Part shown: one piece after another, positions 1 through 5,535 of the stretch
How the letters are laid out: the number at the start of each line of letters is the position of its first letter
How positions within the stretch are numbered: position 1 is the first letter of the stretch
From: Methanosphaera sp. rholeuAM130
GTDB lineage: Archaea; Methanobacteriota; Methanobacteria; Methanobacteriales; Methanobacteriaceae
DNA length: 5,541 bases
Assembly: GCA_003266065.1 (NCBI GenBank)
Contig: MUZY01000052.1
Location: forward strand, 1-5,541
Direction: 5' to 3'
The notes under the pieces: model-generated
What the model was told of the DNA's origin: nothing
The model's input: the letters and a program-made list of their open reading frames with translations, nothing else
Databases searched by the model: none
Translations under genes and position numbers: made by a program

Positions 1-83
1 AACCCTCTAAGCATTTTTCATTAGAAAGAATTATTTTTTCATAAATACTAAATATTATTAGGTAGATATATTACATTATTATT

Positions 84-116
84 AAGTATTTTTAATATTT
101 TTGATAAAGTATTTAT
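84..116. repeat. Short AGTATTT repeats upstream of pyrG
   Basis: AAGTATTT occurs at 84-91 and again at 107-114, 23 bp apart. An inverted copy, ATAAATACT at 41-49, pairs perfectly over 9 bp with AGTATTTAT at 108-116. The copies lie just upstream of the pyrG TATA boxes, so a regulator site is possible. The background is extremely AT-rich and short repeats of this kind can arise by chance. The rest of 1-200 shows no gene; T-runs at 14-18 and 34-39 could end transcription of an upstream plus-strand gene lying outside the window. Confidence 0.25.
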
Positions 117-160
117 TATATAATGTACATAGTTTAACATATATCTTATTACAATGTATA

Positions 161-168
161 TTATATAA
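161..168 (+). promoter_or_regulatory. Probable TATA box for pyrG
   Basis: TTATATAA lies about 50 bp before the pyrG start. With the usual archaeal spacing of about 25 bp, transcription would begin near 190-195, giving a short leader that includes the ribosome binding site. The same 9-mer, ATTATATAA, occurs at 115-123 and would give a leader of about 70 bases, so a second or alternative promoter is possible. No strong purine-rich BRE is obvious upstream of either box. Confidence 0.4.
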
Positions 169-197
169 AATGATTAATAAAATATTTTTAAATTTTC

Positions 198-212
198 AAG
201 GAAAGAGTTGAT
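198..212 (+). promoter_or_regulatory. Ribosome binding region of pyrG, two possible start sites
   Basis: Two Shine-Dalgarno-like stretches sit here. AAGGA at 198-202 is 5 bases before the TTG at 208. GAGTTGAT at 205-212 differs at one base from the consensus GAGGTGAT and is 4 bases before the TTG at 217. No ATG or GTG start is available close by. The second pairing gives an N-terminus (MSKYIVVTGG) matching the usual length of the family, so 217 is preferred. Confidence 0.45.
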
Positions 213-216
213 AAAT

Positions 217-1818
217 TTGTCAAAATATATTGTAGTAACTGGTGGTGTTGTAAGTTCCATCGGCAAGGGAATTACATCAGCATCTATTGGTAGAATTTTA
301 AGATCATATGGAGTAAACGTAACGGCCATTAAAATAGACCCATATCTCAACTGGGATTCCGGTACGTTGAATCCATATCAACACGGAGAAGTATATGTAA
401 CTGACGATGGAATGGAATGTGATCTGGATCTTGGTCATTATGAACGTTTTCTGGATGTGGGTTTATCTGGTAAGGCAAACATTACCACAGGTAAGGTATA
501 CTCATCGGTAATTGAAAAGGAACGAAAAGGGGAATATTTAGGTTCTTGCGTTCAAATCATTCCACACATAACTGATGAAATCAAATTGATGATACGTGAC
601 ATCGCCCAACAAACAAAAGCCGAAGTTGTAATGGTTGAAGTTGGTGGAACGGTAGGGGACATTGAAAGTCAACCGTTTATTGAAGCGTTAAGGCAATTCA
701 GCCATGAAGAGGGTCATGACAACTGCATGTTCGTACACGTAACCTACGTGCCTTATCTTAAAGCGGCCAAGGAGTTCAAAACCAAACCGACACAGCACAG
801 CACCAAAGAGTTAAGAGGTCTTGGTATCAATCCCGACATGATTGTATGTCGTTCGGAACTGCTTCTGGATTCAAAGCTTAAGGAGAAAATAGCACACTTC
901 TGTGACGTATCAATTGAAGCTGTAATCAATACGCCCGATGCACATTCAATATATGAAGTACCGCTGACCATGTATTCCGAAAACGTCGGCGACTACATCA
1001 TCAACAGACTTAAAATAGACGCTCCGGATAAGGCAGACCTATATGACTGGAGTCAGATAGTTGAAGATTTGAAAATCGAGGCACCTAAAGTTAAAATAGG
1101 TGTTGTCGGCAAGTACATTGAATTGGAGGATGCATACATCAGTATCCGTGAAGCCCTTAAACATGCCGGTGCAGACAATAAGGTCAAGGTTGACATTGAC
1201 TGGATTAAGGCGGACAACGACTATAACCTTGAATTGCTAAGCCAATATGACGGACTCCTGATACCGGGCGGTTTTGGTGAACGGGGAATAAGCGGTAAAA
1301 TCGAAGCGGTTAAATACGCTATTGAAAATAAAATACCTATCTTCGGTATTTGTCTGGGTTTGCATGCCATGGCCATAGCAATTGCACAGCTTAACGGTGA
1401 AAGTGAGGCAAACAGTACCGAATTTGATGAAGACACGCCATGTCCCGTTATCGATATGATGGAAGAACAGAAGAAAATCAATAACATGGGCGGTACCATG
1501 AGATTGGGTGCTTATCCTTGTAAAATAGCTGAAAACACACTGGCATATGATGCATACAAGGAAACGCTTGTATCCGAAAGACACAGACACAGGTATGAAG
1601 TAAACAATGAATATAAGGATTTCCTTGTCGATTCAGGCGTTGTAATATCAGGTACATCTCCCGATGAGTTCCTGGTTGAAATGATTGAACTTAAGGATCA
1701 TCCGTGGTTCTTGGGTTGTCAATTCCATCCGGAGTTCAAGTCCCGTCCAAATGATACCCATCCGATATTCAAGTCATTCATAAAGGCAGCCAAAGACAAA
1801 AAAGAAAACAAATTCTAA
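217..1818 (+). CDS. pyrG: CTP synthase (glutamine-hydrolysing)
   Basis: PyrG converts UTP to CTP in the cytoplasm, using ATP and ammonia released from glutamine: the last step of pyrimidine nucleotide synthesis. The protein has 533 residues from the TTG at 217, or 536 from the TTG at 208; the bacterial enzyme is about 545. Numbering is from 217. The N-terminal synthase domain (about 1-270) has the ATP loop GGVVSSIGKG (Lys17), probable metal ligands Asp71 and Glu141, and the pyrimidine-site motif KTKPTQHS (188-195). The class I glutamine amidotransferase domain (about 290-530) has PGGFG (350-354), nucleophile Cys379 in GICLG, Glu402 in NSTEF, the RHRHRYEV loop (455-462), and His504/Glu506 in HPEF. 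All catalytic residues are present, but the residue four after the nucleophile is His383, where the family normally has Gln. The gene is followed by a T-run terminator and probably transcribed alone. Identification is close to certain; the exact start is not. Confidence 0.97.
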   Translation: MSKYIVVTGGVVSSIGKGITSASIGRILRSYGVNVTAIKIDPYLNWDSGTLNPYQHGEVYVTDDGMECDLDLGHYERFLDVGLSGKANITTGKVYSSVIEKERKGEYLGSCVQIIPHITDEIKLMIRDIAQQTKAEVVMVEVGGTVGDIESQPFIEALRQFSHEEGHDNCMFVHVTYVPYLKAAKEFKTKPTQHSTKELRGLGINPDMIVCRSELLLDSKLKEKIAHFCDVSIEAVINTPDAHSIYEVPLTMYSENVGDYIINRLKIDAPDKADLYDWSQIVEDLKIEAPKVKIGVVGKYIELEDAYISIREALKHAGADNKVKVDIDWIKADNDYNLELLSQYDGLLIPGGFGERGISGKIEAVKYAIENKIPIFGICLGLHAMAIAIAQLNGESEANSTEFDEDTPCPVIDMMEEQKKINNMGGTMRLGAYPCKIAENTLAYDAYKETLVSERHRHRYEVNNEYKDFLVDSGVVISGTSPDEFLVEMIELKDHPWFLGCQFHPEFKSRPNDTHPIFKSFIKAAKDKKENKF

Positions 1819-1828
1819 CCTCTTTCCC

Positions 1829-1836
1829 TTTTTTTT
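1829..1836 (+). terminator. T-run terminator after pyrG
   Basis: Eight consecutive T residues begin 11 bases after the pyrG stop codon and follow a pyrimidine-rich stretch. A U-tract without a required hairpin is the usual intrinsic termination signal in archaea. It sits only 24 bp before the next start codon, so partial readthrough into the peptidase gene is possible. Confidence 0.55.
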
Positions 1837-1860
1837 ATTGTAATAATTATTAAAATTATT

Positions 1861-2982
1861 ATGATTTCAAGCATTAAAATTATTGCATTTACAGTATTAA
1901 TCGTTGGCGTTGTTATTGCATCGATATCCGATTATAAAACGCTCACCATCAGCAACAAACTGACGTTTTTCATGTTTTCAAGTGGGTTGATTCTTGGCAC
2001 TGTCCATTACCTAACTAACGATATCAAAAATCTGTTGCCATATTATTTATCAATTTTATTAGTGTTCATATTTGTTTATATATTATGGCATATCGGCCTA
2101 TGGGCTGGCGGTGACGTGAAACTATTTACTGCAATATCCACGTTGTTATGTGCTGATTATTTGGATATACTGCCCAGATATACATTCTATGGATACGTTT
2201 TTCCATTTTTTGGCGGCATGACTTTTATTCCAACACTGTCATTGATTACCAATAGCGTGTTGTCAATAGTACCAATTATAATCATTGTCATCATCTGTGA
2301 AATAATTAAAAACAAGACTTATTTAATAAAAGATATTGTTAAAAGATATGATTTAATTAACATTGCATCTACTTTAAATGCATTCGGGATAATTTTCCTG
2401 ATAAATGATATAATCCATATAGATAACTTTATGGCAAATATTGTGTTTCTGCTCTTTATTTCATACACAGTAAATGAGATATCCAAAAAGGTCGAATACA
2501 CCGTCATCCCACTGACACTTATCATTCTGGTGATGAATGTACAATACAATAATCTTCAGATATACCTATTGGAAACGGCAATACTTTTGACGGTAGTTTT
2601 GATTAAAAACATTATAAAATATAATCTGCTCAAAGAAACGCTTAGCTACGACGTTAAAATAAGTGAATTAACTGAATCAATGATATTATCCTATGATTTA
2701 ACCAGAAAAGACGATAAATACTTCTTTGATAAACGGTCAATCAAGGAAAAACTGCTGACAAAAGATGATTATGAACATGTCATAACACAGAAGGCACATG
2801 GACTGACAAAAGAAGACATAGAACTGTTAAAAAAATTACATGAAAAAAAGGTTTTGGAAGAAAATATCAGAATCAAGCGTTCGGTACCCTTTGTGCCGTT
2901 TATATTATGCGGTCTGATTATCACATTCACCCTCGGAGACAGCTTTTTAATTTTCAAAAGGTTAATGGATGTGATTTTATGA
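1861..2982 (+). CDS. eppA: Archaeal prepilin peptidase, EppA-type (A24 family aspartic protease)
   Basis: A polytopic membrane aspartic protease of 373 residues, predicted to remove the short leader of class III (type IV pilin-like) precursors at the membrane. The two expected catalytic aspartates are visible: Asp24 at the end of the first helix (SISDYKTLTISN) and Asp85 in WAGGDVKLF, the GxGD-type motif, with Ala where the first Gly is usual. Hydrophobic segments lie near 5-23, 33-50, 60-80, 110-128, 132-149, 170-186, 192-204, 213-226 and 233-250. A soluble C-terminal part (about 258-340) then runs into IRIKRSVPFVPFILCG (336-351) and a last helix, matching the type II C-terminal domain of archaeal A24 peptidases; this makes it longer than FlaK-type preflagellin peptidases. 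The ATG at 1861 places Asp24 as expected, but no Shine-Dalgarno precedes it. It overlaps its probable substrate gene by four bases. The family is clear; the EppA assignment rests on the C-terminal domain and the neighbour. Confidence 0.85.
   Translation: MISSIKIIAFTVLIVGVVIASISDYKTLTISNKLTFFMFSSGLILGTVHYLTNDIKNLLPYYLSILLVFIFVYILWHIGLWAGGDVKLFTAISTLLCADYLDILPRYTFYGYVFPFFGGMTFIPTLSLITNSVLSIVPIIIIVIICEIIKNKTYLIKDIVKRYDLINIASTLNAFGIIFLINDIIHIDNFMANIVFLLFISYTVNEISKKVEYTVIPLTLIILVMNVQYNNLQIYLLETAILLTVVLIKNIIKYNLLKETLSYDVKISELTESMILSYDLTRKDDKYFFDKRSIKEKLLTKDDYEHVITQKAHGLTKEDIELLKKLHEKKVLEENIRIKRSVPFVPFILCGLIITFTLGDSFLIFKRLMDVIL
2967..2975 (+). promoter_or_regulatory. Ribosome binding site fixing the start of the pilin-like gene
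   Basis: GGATGTGAT, one mismatch from GGAGGTGAT, ends 3 bases before the ATG at 2979. It lies inside the end of the peptidase gene, whose TGA stop overlaps that ATG in ATGA, a typical sign of coupled translation. It decides against the in-frame upstream ATG at 2907, which would add 24 polar residues before the signal peptide. Confidence 0.7.
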
Positions 2983-3440
2983 ACAATATCGGTCAGTTAA
3001 GCCTTGAATACATATTCATATTCATGATACTTTTAATAATATTCTCCATTATAAGCGTACCGCTTTTGACTGAGTCTATGGAAAATACGCAGGACGTTTC
3101 GGATGTGGTTAAATGTAAAAATACGTTAAGCCAGCTTGCAGGTGAAGTCAAATTTGTATACTATTCTGATGAGGGTACGAAAATCGTCAAAAGTATCCAT
3201 ATTCCAAATGACATGAAGATTGAATACAAATCATACAACGGCAGACATTATCTGTCCACTAACCTAAAGCTAAATGACGGTTCAACAAAGAATGTGATGG
3301 TGGAGATTCCATGTAAGGTGACCTTCAAGAACAATCCCAACTACTATTACACCAATGTATACAACAGATGGTATTACAATGTTGAATTCAAATGGATTAG
3401 TAGCAATAAAACGAGTAACGTTGATATAAACTTTAAATAA
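2979..3440 (+). CDS. Class III signal peptide (type IV pilin-like) protein
   Basis: A 153-residue secreted or membrane-anchored protein. The five-residue leader MNNIG is followed by QLSLEYIFI, the Q-x-S-x-E pattern of archaeal class III signal peptides processed by EppA, with cleavage expected between Gly5 and Gln6. A hydrophobic helix (about 11-30) follows directly, as in pilins that assemble through this segment. The rest looks soluble and strand-rich, with Cys46 and Cys112 as a possible disulfide pair, one N-glycosylation sequon (Asn143-Lys-Thr) and a dense aromatic stretch at 122-139 (six Tyr, two Trp, one Phe). The gene overlaps the preceding peptidase by four bases, which supports a substrate role. 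I do not recognise the C-terminal domain; it could be a major or minor pilin or a pseudopilin. No strong T-run follows the stop, so its transcript may run on antisense to cysE. Confidence 0.82.
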   Translation: MNNIGQLSLEYIFIFMILLIIFSIISVPLLTESMENTQDVSDVVKCKNTLSQLAGEVKFVYYSDEGTKIVKSIHIPNDMKIEYKSYNGRHYLSTNLKLNDGSTKNVMVEIPCKVTFKNNPNYYYTNVYNRWYYNVEFKWISSNKTSNVDINFK

Positions 3441-3447
3441 GAATAAA

Positions 3448-3470
3448 GAGGAGTTTTGATGAATGACTAA
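3448..3470 (+). other. Orphan ribosome binding site with three-codon ORF
   Basis: GAGGAG at 3448-3453 is followed after 5 bases by the ATG at 3459, but the frame reads only Met-Asn-Asp before TAA at 3468-3470. The site lies in the 26-bp gap between the pilin-like gene and the convergent cysE stop and overlaps that stop. It looks like the start of a third gene of the plus-strand operon, cut off where cysE begins, though a functional minimal ORF or coincidence is possible. Confidence 0.35.
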
Positions 3471-4189
3471 TCGTCATCATCCAGTTTGATATTGGAGTTA
3501 TTTGCCAGTTCCCTTAATTCGTTATACATTATCTTCCTATCTTCGGCATTTCTATTTTCATGATATACAATCTCTTCCAATTCCTCTTGCCTTTGGATTA
3601 AGGCATTGAGTATTTCCGTAATAGGATCAGGTATCTTGCCATGTTCCAGGTCATGCTTATGTTTACTTTGTTCTTTTATTGACTGCAATGTTCTGCCAGG
3701 AATACCTACAATTGTTGAATTCGGTGGTGCAGGCTTTGTTACCACGGAGCCTGCCCCAATCTTACAGTTTTCTCCAATCGTTATATCCCCCAAAACTATT
3801 GCATTTGTACCTACCACCACATTATTTCCAATTGTGGGATGTCTTTTTTTGCTTTCAAGGCTTGTACCACCCAGCACTACTCCCTTGTATAAAAGTACGT
3901 CATCGCCGACAATCGTCGTTTCACCTATTACAACCCCCATTCCATGATCTATGAAGAATCTTCTTCCAATCTGAGCACCGGGATGTATCTCTATACCAGT
4001 AAAAAACCTGTTGATATGAGAAAGAAACCTTCCAATTAGTTTATGATTTTTAATCCAGAACCAATGTGCTATTTTATGAAACCATAATGCGTGCAATCCC
4101 GGATAACATAAAATCACTTCTATTGTACTTTTTGCTGCAGGATCATTGGAAAATACCGTATCTATATCCTCTTTTATTCTATCAAACAT
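3467..4189 (-). CDS. cysE: Serine O-acetyltransferase
   Basis: CysE acetylates L-serine with acetyl-CoA to give O-acetylserine, the substrate of the divergently encoded CysK. The 240-residue protein has the short N-terminal helical domain of Bacillus-type enzymes (MFDRIKEDID, DPAAKS, YPGLHALWFHK at 29-39) and a left-handed beta-helix of hexapeptide repeats at about 66-165. Active-site elements are present: Glu67 in GIEIHPGA (Asp in the E. coli enzyme), Asp81-His82 in FIDHGMG with His82 as probable catalytic base, VVLGGT (104-109), RHP (116-118), KIGAGSVV (143-150) and VGIPGR (161-166). About 75 residues follow the helix: a charged segment, a likely coiled coil (about 190-230) and a closing DDDD. 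This is longer than the usual Bacillus-type tail and lacks the C-terminal Ile by which many CysE proteins dock into CysK. The ATG has a weak GAAGGGG site about 10 bases upstream. Function is very likely; the tail's role is unknown. Confidence 0.95.
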   Translation of the reverse strand: MFDRIKEDIDTVFSNDPAAKSTIEVILCYPGLHALWFHKIAHWFWIKNHKLIGRFLSHINRFFTGIEIHPGAQIGRRFFIDHGMGVVIGETTIVGDDVLLYKGVVLGGTSLESKKRHPTIGNNVVVGTNAIVLGDITIGENCKIGAGSVVTKPAPPNSTIVGIPGRTLQSIKEQSKHKHDLEHGKIPDPITEILNALIQRQEELEEIVYHENRNAEDRKIMYNELRELANNSNIKLDDDD

Positions 4190-4224
4190 TGTTATAAATT
4201 CCCCTTCTCGTATATGGATTGTTT

Positions 4225-4252
4225 TAGTATAATACTATTTTTGTAATTTAAA
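4225..4252 (-). promoter_or_regulatory. Probable cysE promoter with a palindrome
   Basis: On the minus strand TTTAAATTA (plus 4244-4252), preceded by an A-rich stretch, is a plausible TATA box; transcription would start near 4222, leaving a leader of about 33 bases. Between box and start lies an inverted repeat, TAGTAT/ATACTA with a one-base centre (4225-4237), placed where a bound protein would block initiation. Both calls are inferred from an AT-rich spacer. Confidence 0.35.
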
Positions 4253-4369
4253 GTTTATTAAAACTATGATTGAACAATACCAGCTTTTAAATTTTTGATA
4301 ACATTTTTTAAACAAATATTTCTAGTCGTTGTTTTTTGATATTTTTCTTGTCAAACATCACCTACTATT

Positions 4370-4382
4370 AAAATATAACAAT
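4370..4382 (+). repeat. 13-bp direct repeat, copy 1, in the cysE-cysK spacer
   Basis: AAAATATAACAAT here recurs exactly at 4446-4458, 76 bp downstream. This copy contains the left arm of the inverted repeat next to the cysK TATA box. Confidence 0.5.
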
Positions 4383-4392
4383 CGTTATATTT
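4371..4392. promoter_or_regulatory. Inverted repeat abutting the cysK TATA box, candidate operator
   Basis: Perfect 9-bp arms, AAATATAAC (4371-4379) and GTTATATTT (4384-4392), flank a four-base centre, AATC. The right arm overlaps the start of the TATA box by three bases and covers the region where BRE and TFB would sit. A dimeric helix-turn-helix regulator bound here would compete with TFB/TBP. It is the strongest dyad I found in the spacer, but its regulator is unknown and it could also affect cysE. Confidence 0.45.
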
Positions 4393-4400
4393 ATATATAT
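4390..4400 (+). promoter_or_regulatory. Probable TATA box for cysK
   Basis: TTTATATATAT matches the archaeal TATA consensus well. Standard spacing puts the transcription start near 4420-4425 and gives an A-rich leader of about 60 bases. A conventional BRE is not evident because the upstream bases form the inverted repeat. Confidence 0.5.
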
Positions 4401-4445
4401 CCACTGCCAAATAATAAATTGTGAAGAAAAAAATAAATTAAAATA

Positions 4446-4458
4446 AAAATATAACAAT
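4446..4458 (+). repeat. 13-bp direct repeat, copy 2, in the cysK leader
   Basis: Exact second copy of AAAATATAACAAT, lying between the predicted cysK transcription start and its ribosome binding site. It lacks the inverted partner found at copy 1, so it would be a half-site only. Confidence 0.5.
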
Positions 4459-4471
4459 ACAAACAAGAAAA

Positions 4472-4478
4472 AGGTGAT
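4472..4478 (+). promoter_or_regulatory. Ribosome binding site of cysK
   Basis: AGGTGAT is a full match to the archaeal consensus and ends 6 bases before the ATG at 4485, fixing that start. It is the cleanest such site among the four genes and suggests efficient translation. Confidence 0.75.
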
Positions 4479-4484
4479 TATTTA

Positions 4485-5447
4485 ATGAGTATAGAGAACA
4501 TAAAGATACTGAAAAAGCCCATAGCGAATGATATAACCGAAACCATTGGAAACACCCCATTGGTTAGGTTAAACAAACTAGCCAAAGATATCGATGCCGA
4601 TGTACTGGTAAAGATAGAAGCGTTCAACCCCGTAAGCAGCGTCAAAGACAGAGTTGCAGTAAATCTCATTGAAAGTGCCGAAAAGGCAGGCAAAATCAAT
4701 AAGGATACTGTGCTGATTGAACCGACAAGTGGAAACACTGGAATCGGACTGGCATTTGCGGCTGCGGCAAAAGGCTACAAACTGAAAATACTGCTACCGG
4801 AAAACTTCTCGGAAGAAAGAAAAAAACTTATAAAAATATTTGGTGCAGAACTTATAGAAACACCTGCATCCAAAGGAATTCCCGGAGCAATTGAAGAGGC
4901 AAACAGGATACATGAAGAAATAGAAAACTCATACATTCTGCAGCAATTTGAAAATCCTGCAAACCCTGAGATACATAGAATACTAACAGGACCTGAAATA
5001 TATGAAGACACCGAAGGAAATGTGGATATTGTAGTATCTGCCGCAGGAACAGGAGGAACGGCAACGGGAATAGCCCAGGCAATCAAGGAATTGAAGGACG
5101 ATTTCCAAGTAATAGCCGTGGAAGCAGCTTCAAGTCCGGTATTGAGCGGAGGACAAAAAGGTCCGCATAAAATACAGGGAATAAGTCCGGGATTTGTACC
5201 TGAAAATACCGATTTGGACATCATCGATGAAGTATTTACCGTAGAGGATGAAGATGCGGGAAAAACTACAATAAGACTGGCACAGGAAGAGGGAATACTG
5301 GTAGGTATATCCTCAGGAAGTGCAGTATATGCAGCACTGGAAATTGCCAAAAGACCTGAAAACAAGGGTAAAACAATAGTTGCGATACTTGCAGATACAG
5401 GAGAAAGATACTTGAGCGTAGACTGGTTATCGGAACTATATAATTAA
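4485..5447 (+). CDS. cysK: Cysteine synthase (O-acetylserine sulfhydrylase)
   Basis: A PLP enzyme that replaces the acetyl group of O-acetylserine with sulfide to give L-cysteine, using the product of the divergent cysE. The 320 residues match the family length. Fold type II landmarks are in order: IGNTPLVRLN (21-30), Lys54 in NPVSSVKDR as the PLP Schiff-base lysine, the substrate-binding loop PTSGNTG (80-86), the phosphate-binding glycines GTGGT (188-192), KIQGI (229-233), and GISSGSA (274-280) with the serine facing the PLP ring nitrogen; DTGERYLS (304-311) is the usual C-terminal motif. GISPGF (232-237) replaces the GIGAGF common in bacterial CysK. No catalytic residue is missing. Cystathionine beta-synthase or CysM-like activity cannot be excluded from sequence, but the pairing with cysE favours CysK. 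A well-placed TATA box, a candidate operator and a strong ribosome binding site precede it; no clear plus-strand T-run follows. Confidence 0.95.
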   Translation: MSIENIKILKKPIANDITETIGNTPLVRLNKLAKDIDADVLVKIEAFNPVSSVKDRVAVNLIESAEKAGKINKDTVLIEPTSGNTGIGLAFAAAAKGYKLKILLPENFSEERKKLIKIFGAELIETPASKGIPGAIEEANRIHEEIENSYILQQFENPANPEIHRILTGPEIYEDTEGNVDIVVSAAGTGGTATGIAQAIKELKDDFQVIAVEAASSPVLSGGQKGPHKIQGISPGFVPENTDLDIIDEVFTVEDEDAGKTTIRLAQEEGILVGISSGSAVYAALEIAKRPENKGKTIVAILADTGERYLSVDWLSELYN

Positions 5448-5469
5448 ACCAAACCCATTTGATAAAGAT

Positions 5470-5535
5470 AAAAATCCAAAAAAATAAAGTTTAAAAAATC
5501 CTATAAAAAAAACCTAATCAAAAAAAGCCAAAAAA
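5470..5535 (-). terminator. Multiple T-run terminator for an off-window minus-strand gene
   Basis: Six A-tracts of 5 to 8 bases (5470-5474, 5478-5484, 5493-5498, 5505-5512, 5520-5526, 5530-5535) read as consecutive T-runs on the minus strand, the typical archaeal termination signal. This implies a convergent gene beyond 5541. The remaining bases after the cysK stop hold no gene. Confidence 0.45.

Noticed and set aside
1..24. Tail of an upstream gene ending at the TAG at 22-24
   Set aside because: Only seven codons are visible and they match nothing recognisable, so no CDS can be supported.
1221..1590. Two overlapping minus-strand ORFs inside pyrG
   Set aside because: They lie opposite the conserved amidotransferase domain and resemble no protein family I know.
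2907..2978. 24-residue N-terminal extension of the pilin-like protein from the ATG at 2907
   Set aside because: It would bury the class III signal peptide, which must be near the N-terminus; the ATG at 2979 has a good ribosome binding site and the ATGA overlap.
3606..3954. Two plus-strand ORFs opposite the CysE hexapeptide region
   Set aside because: They are shadows of the repetitive beta-helix coding sequence with no recognisable domain or start signal.
4292..4341. TTTTTGATA occurring at 4292-4300, 4333-4341 and also 98-106
   Set aside because: It is a T-rich motif in T-rich spacers, with no consistent position relative to promoters.
4308..4358. Minus-strand 16-codon ORF beginning Met-Phe-Asp-Lys, echoing the CysE N-terminus (Met-Phe-Asp-Arg), next to AGGTG
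   Set aside because: The AGGTG directly abuts the ATG, leaving no spacing, and similarity to CysE stops after four residues; it is likely coincidence.
4421..4441. GTG mini-ORF of six codons in the cysK leader near the predicted transcription start
   Set aside because: It has no ribosome binding site, depends on an exact start site I cannot see, and consists of Lys/Asn/Ile codons expected from A-rich sequence.
4190..4484. Riboswitch or small RNA gene in the cysE-cysK spacer
   Set aside because: There are no GC-rich stems or known aptamer motifs; the only strong dyad overlaps the TATA box and so would not be in the cysK transcript.
4775..5365. 196-codon minus-strand ORF opposite cysK
   Set aside because: It is antisense to a clear cysK, has low-complexity Ser/Pro/Ile composition and no ribosome binding site; it reflects codon use of the sense gene.
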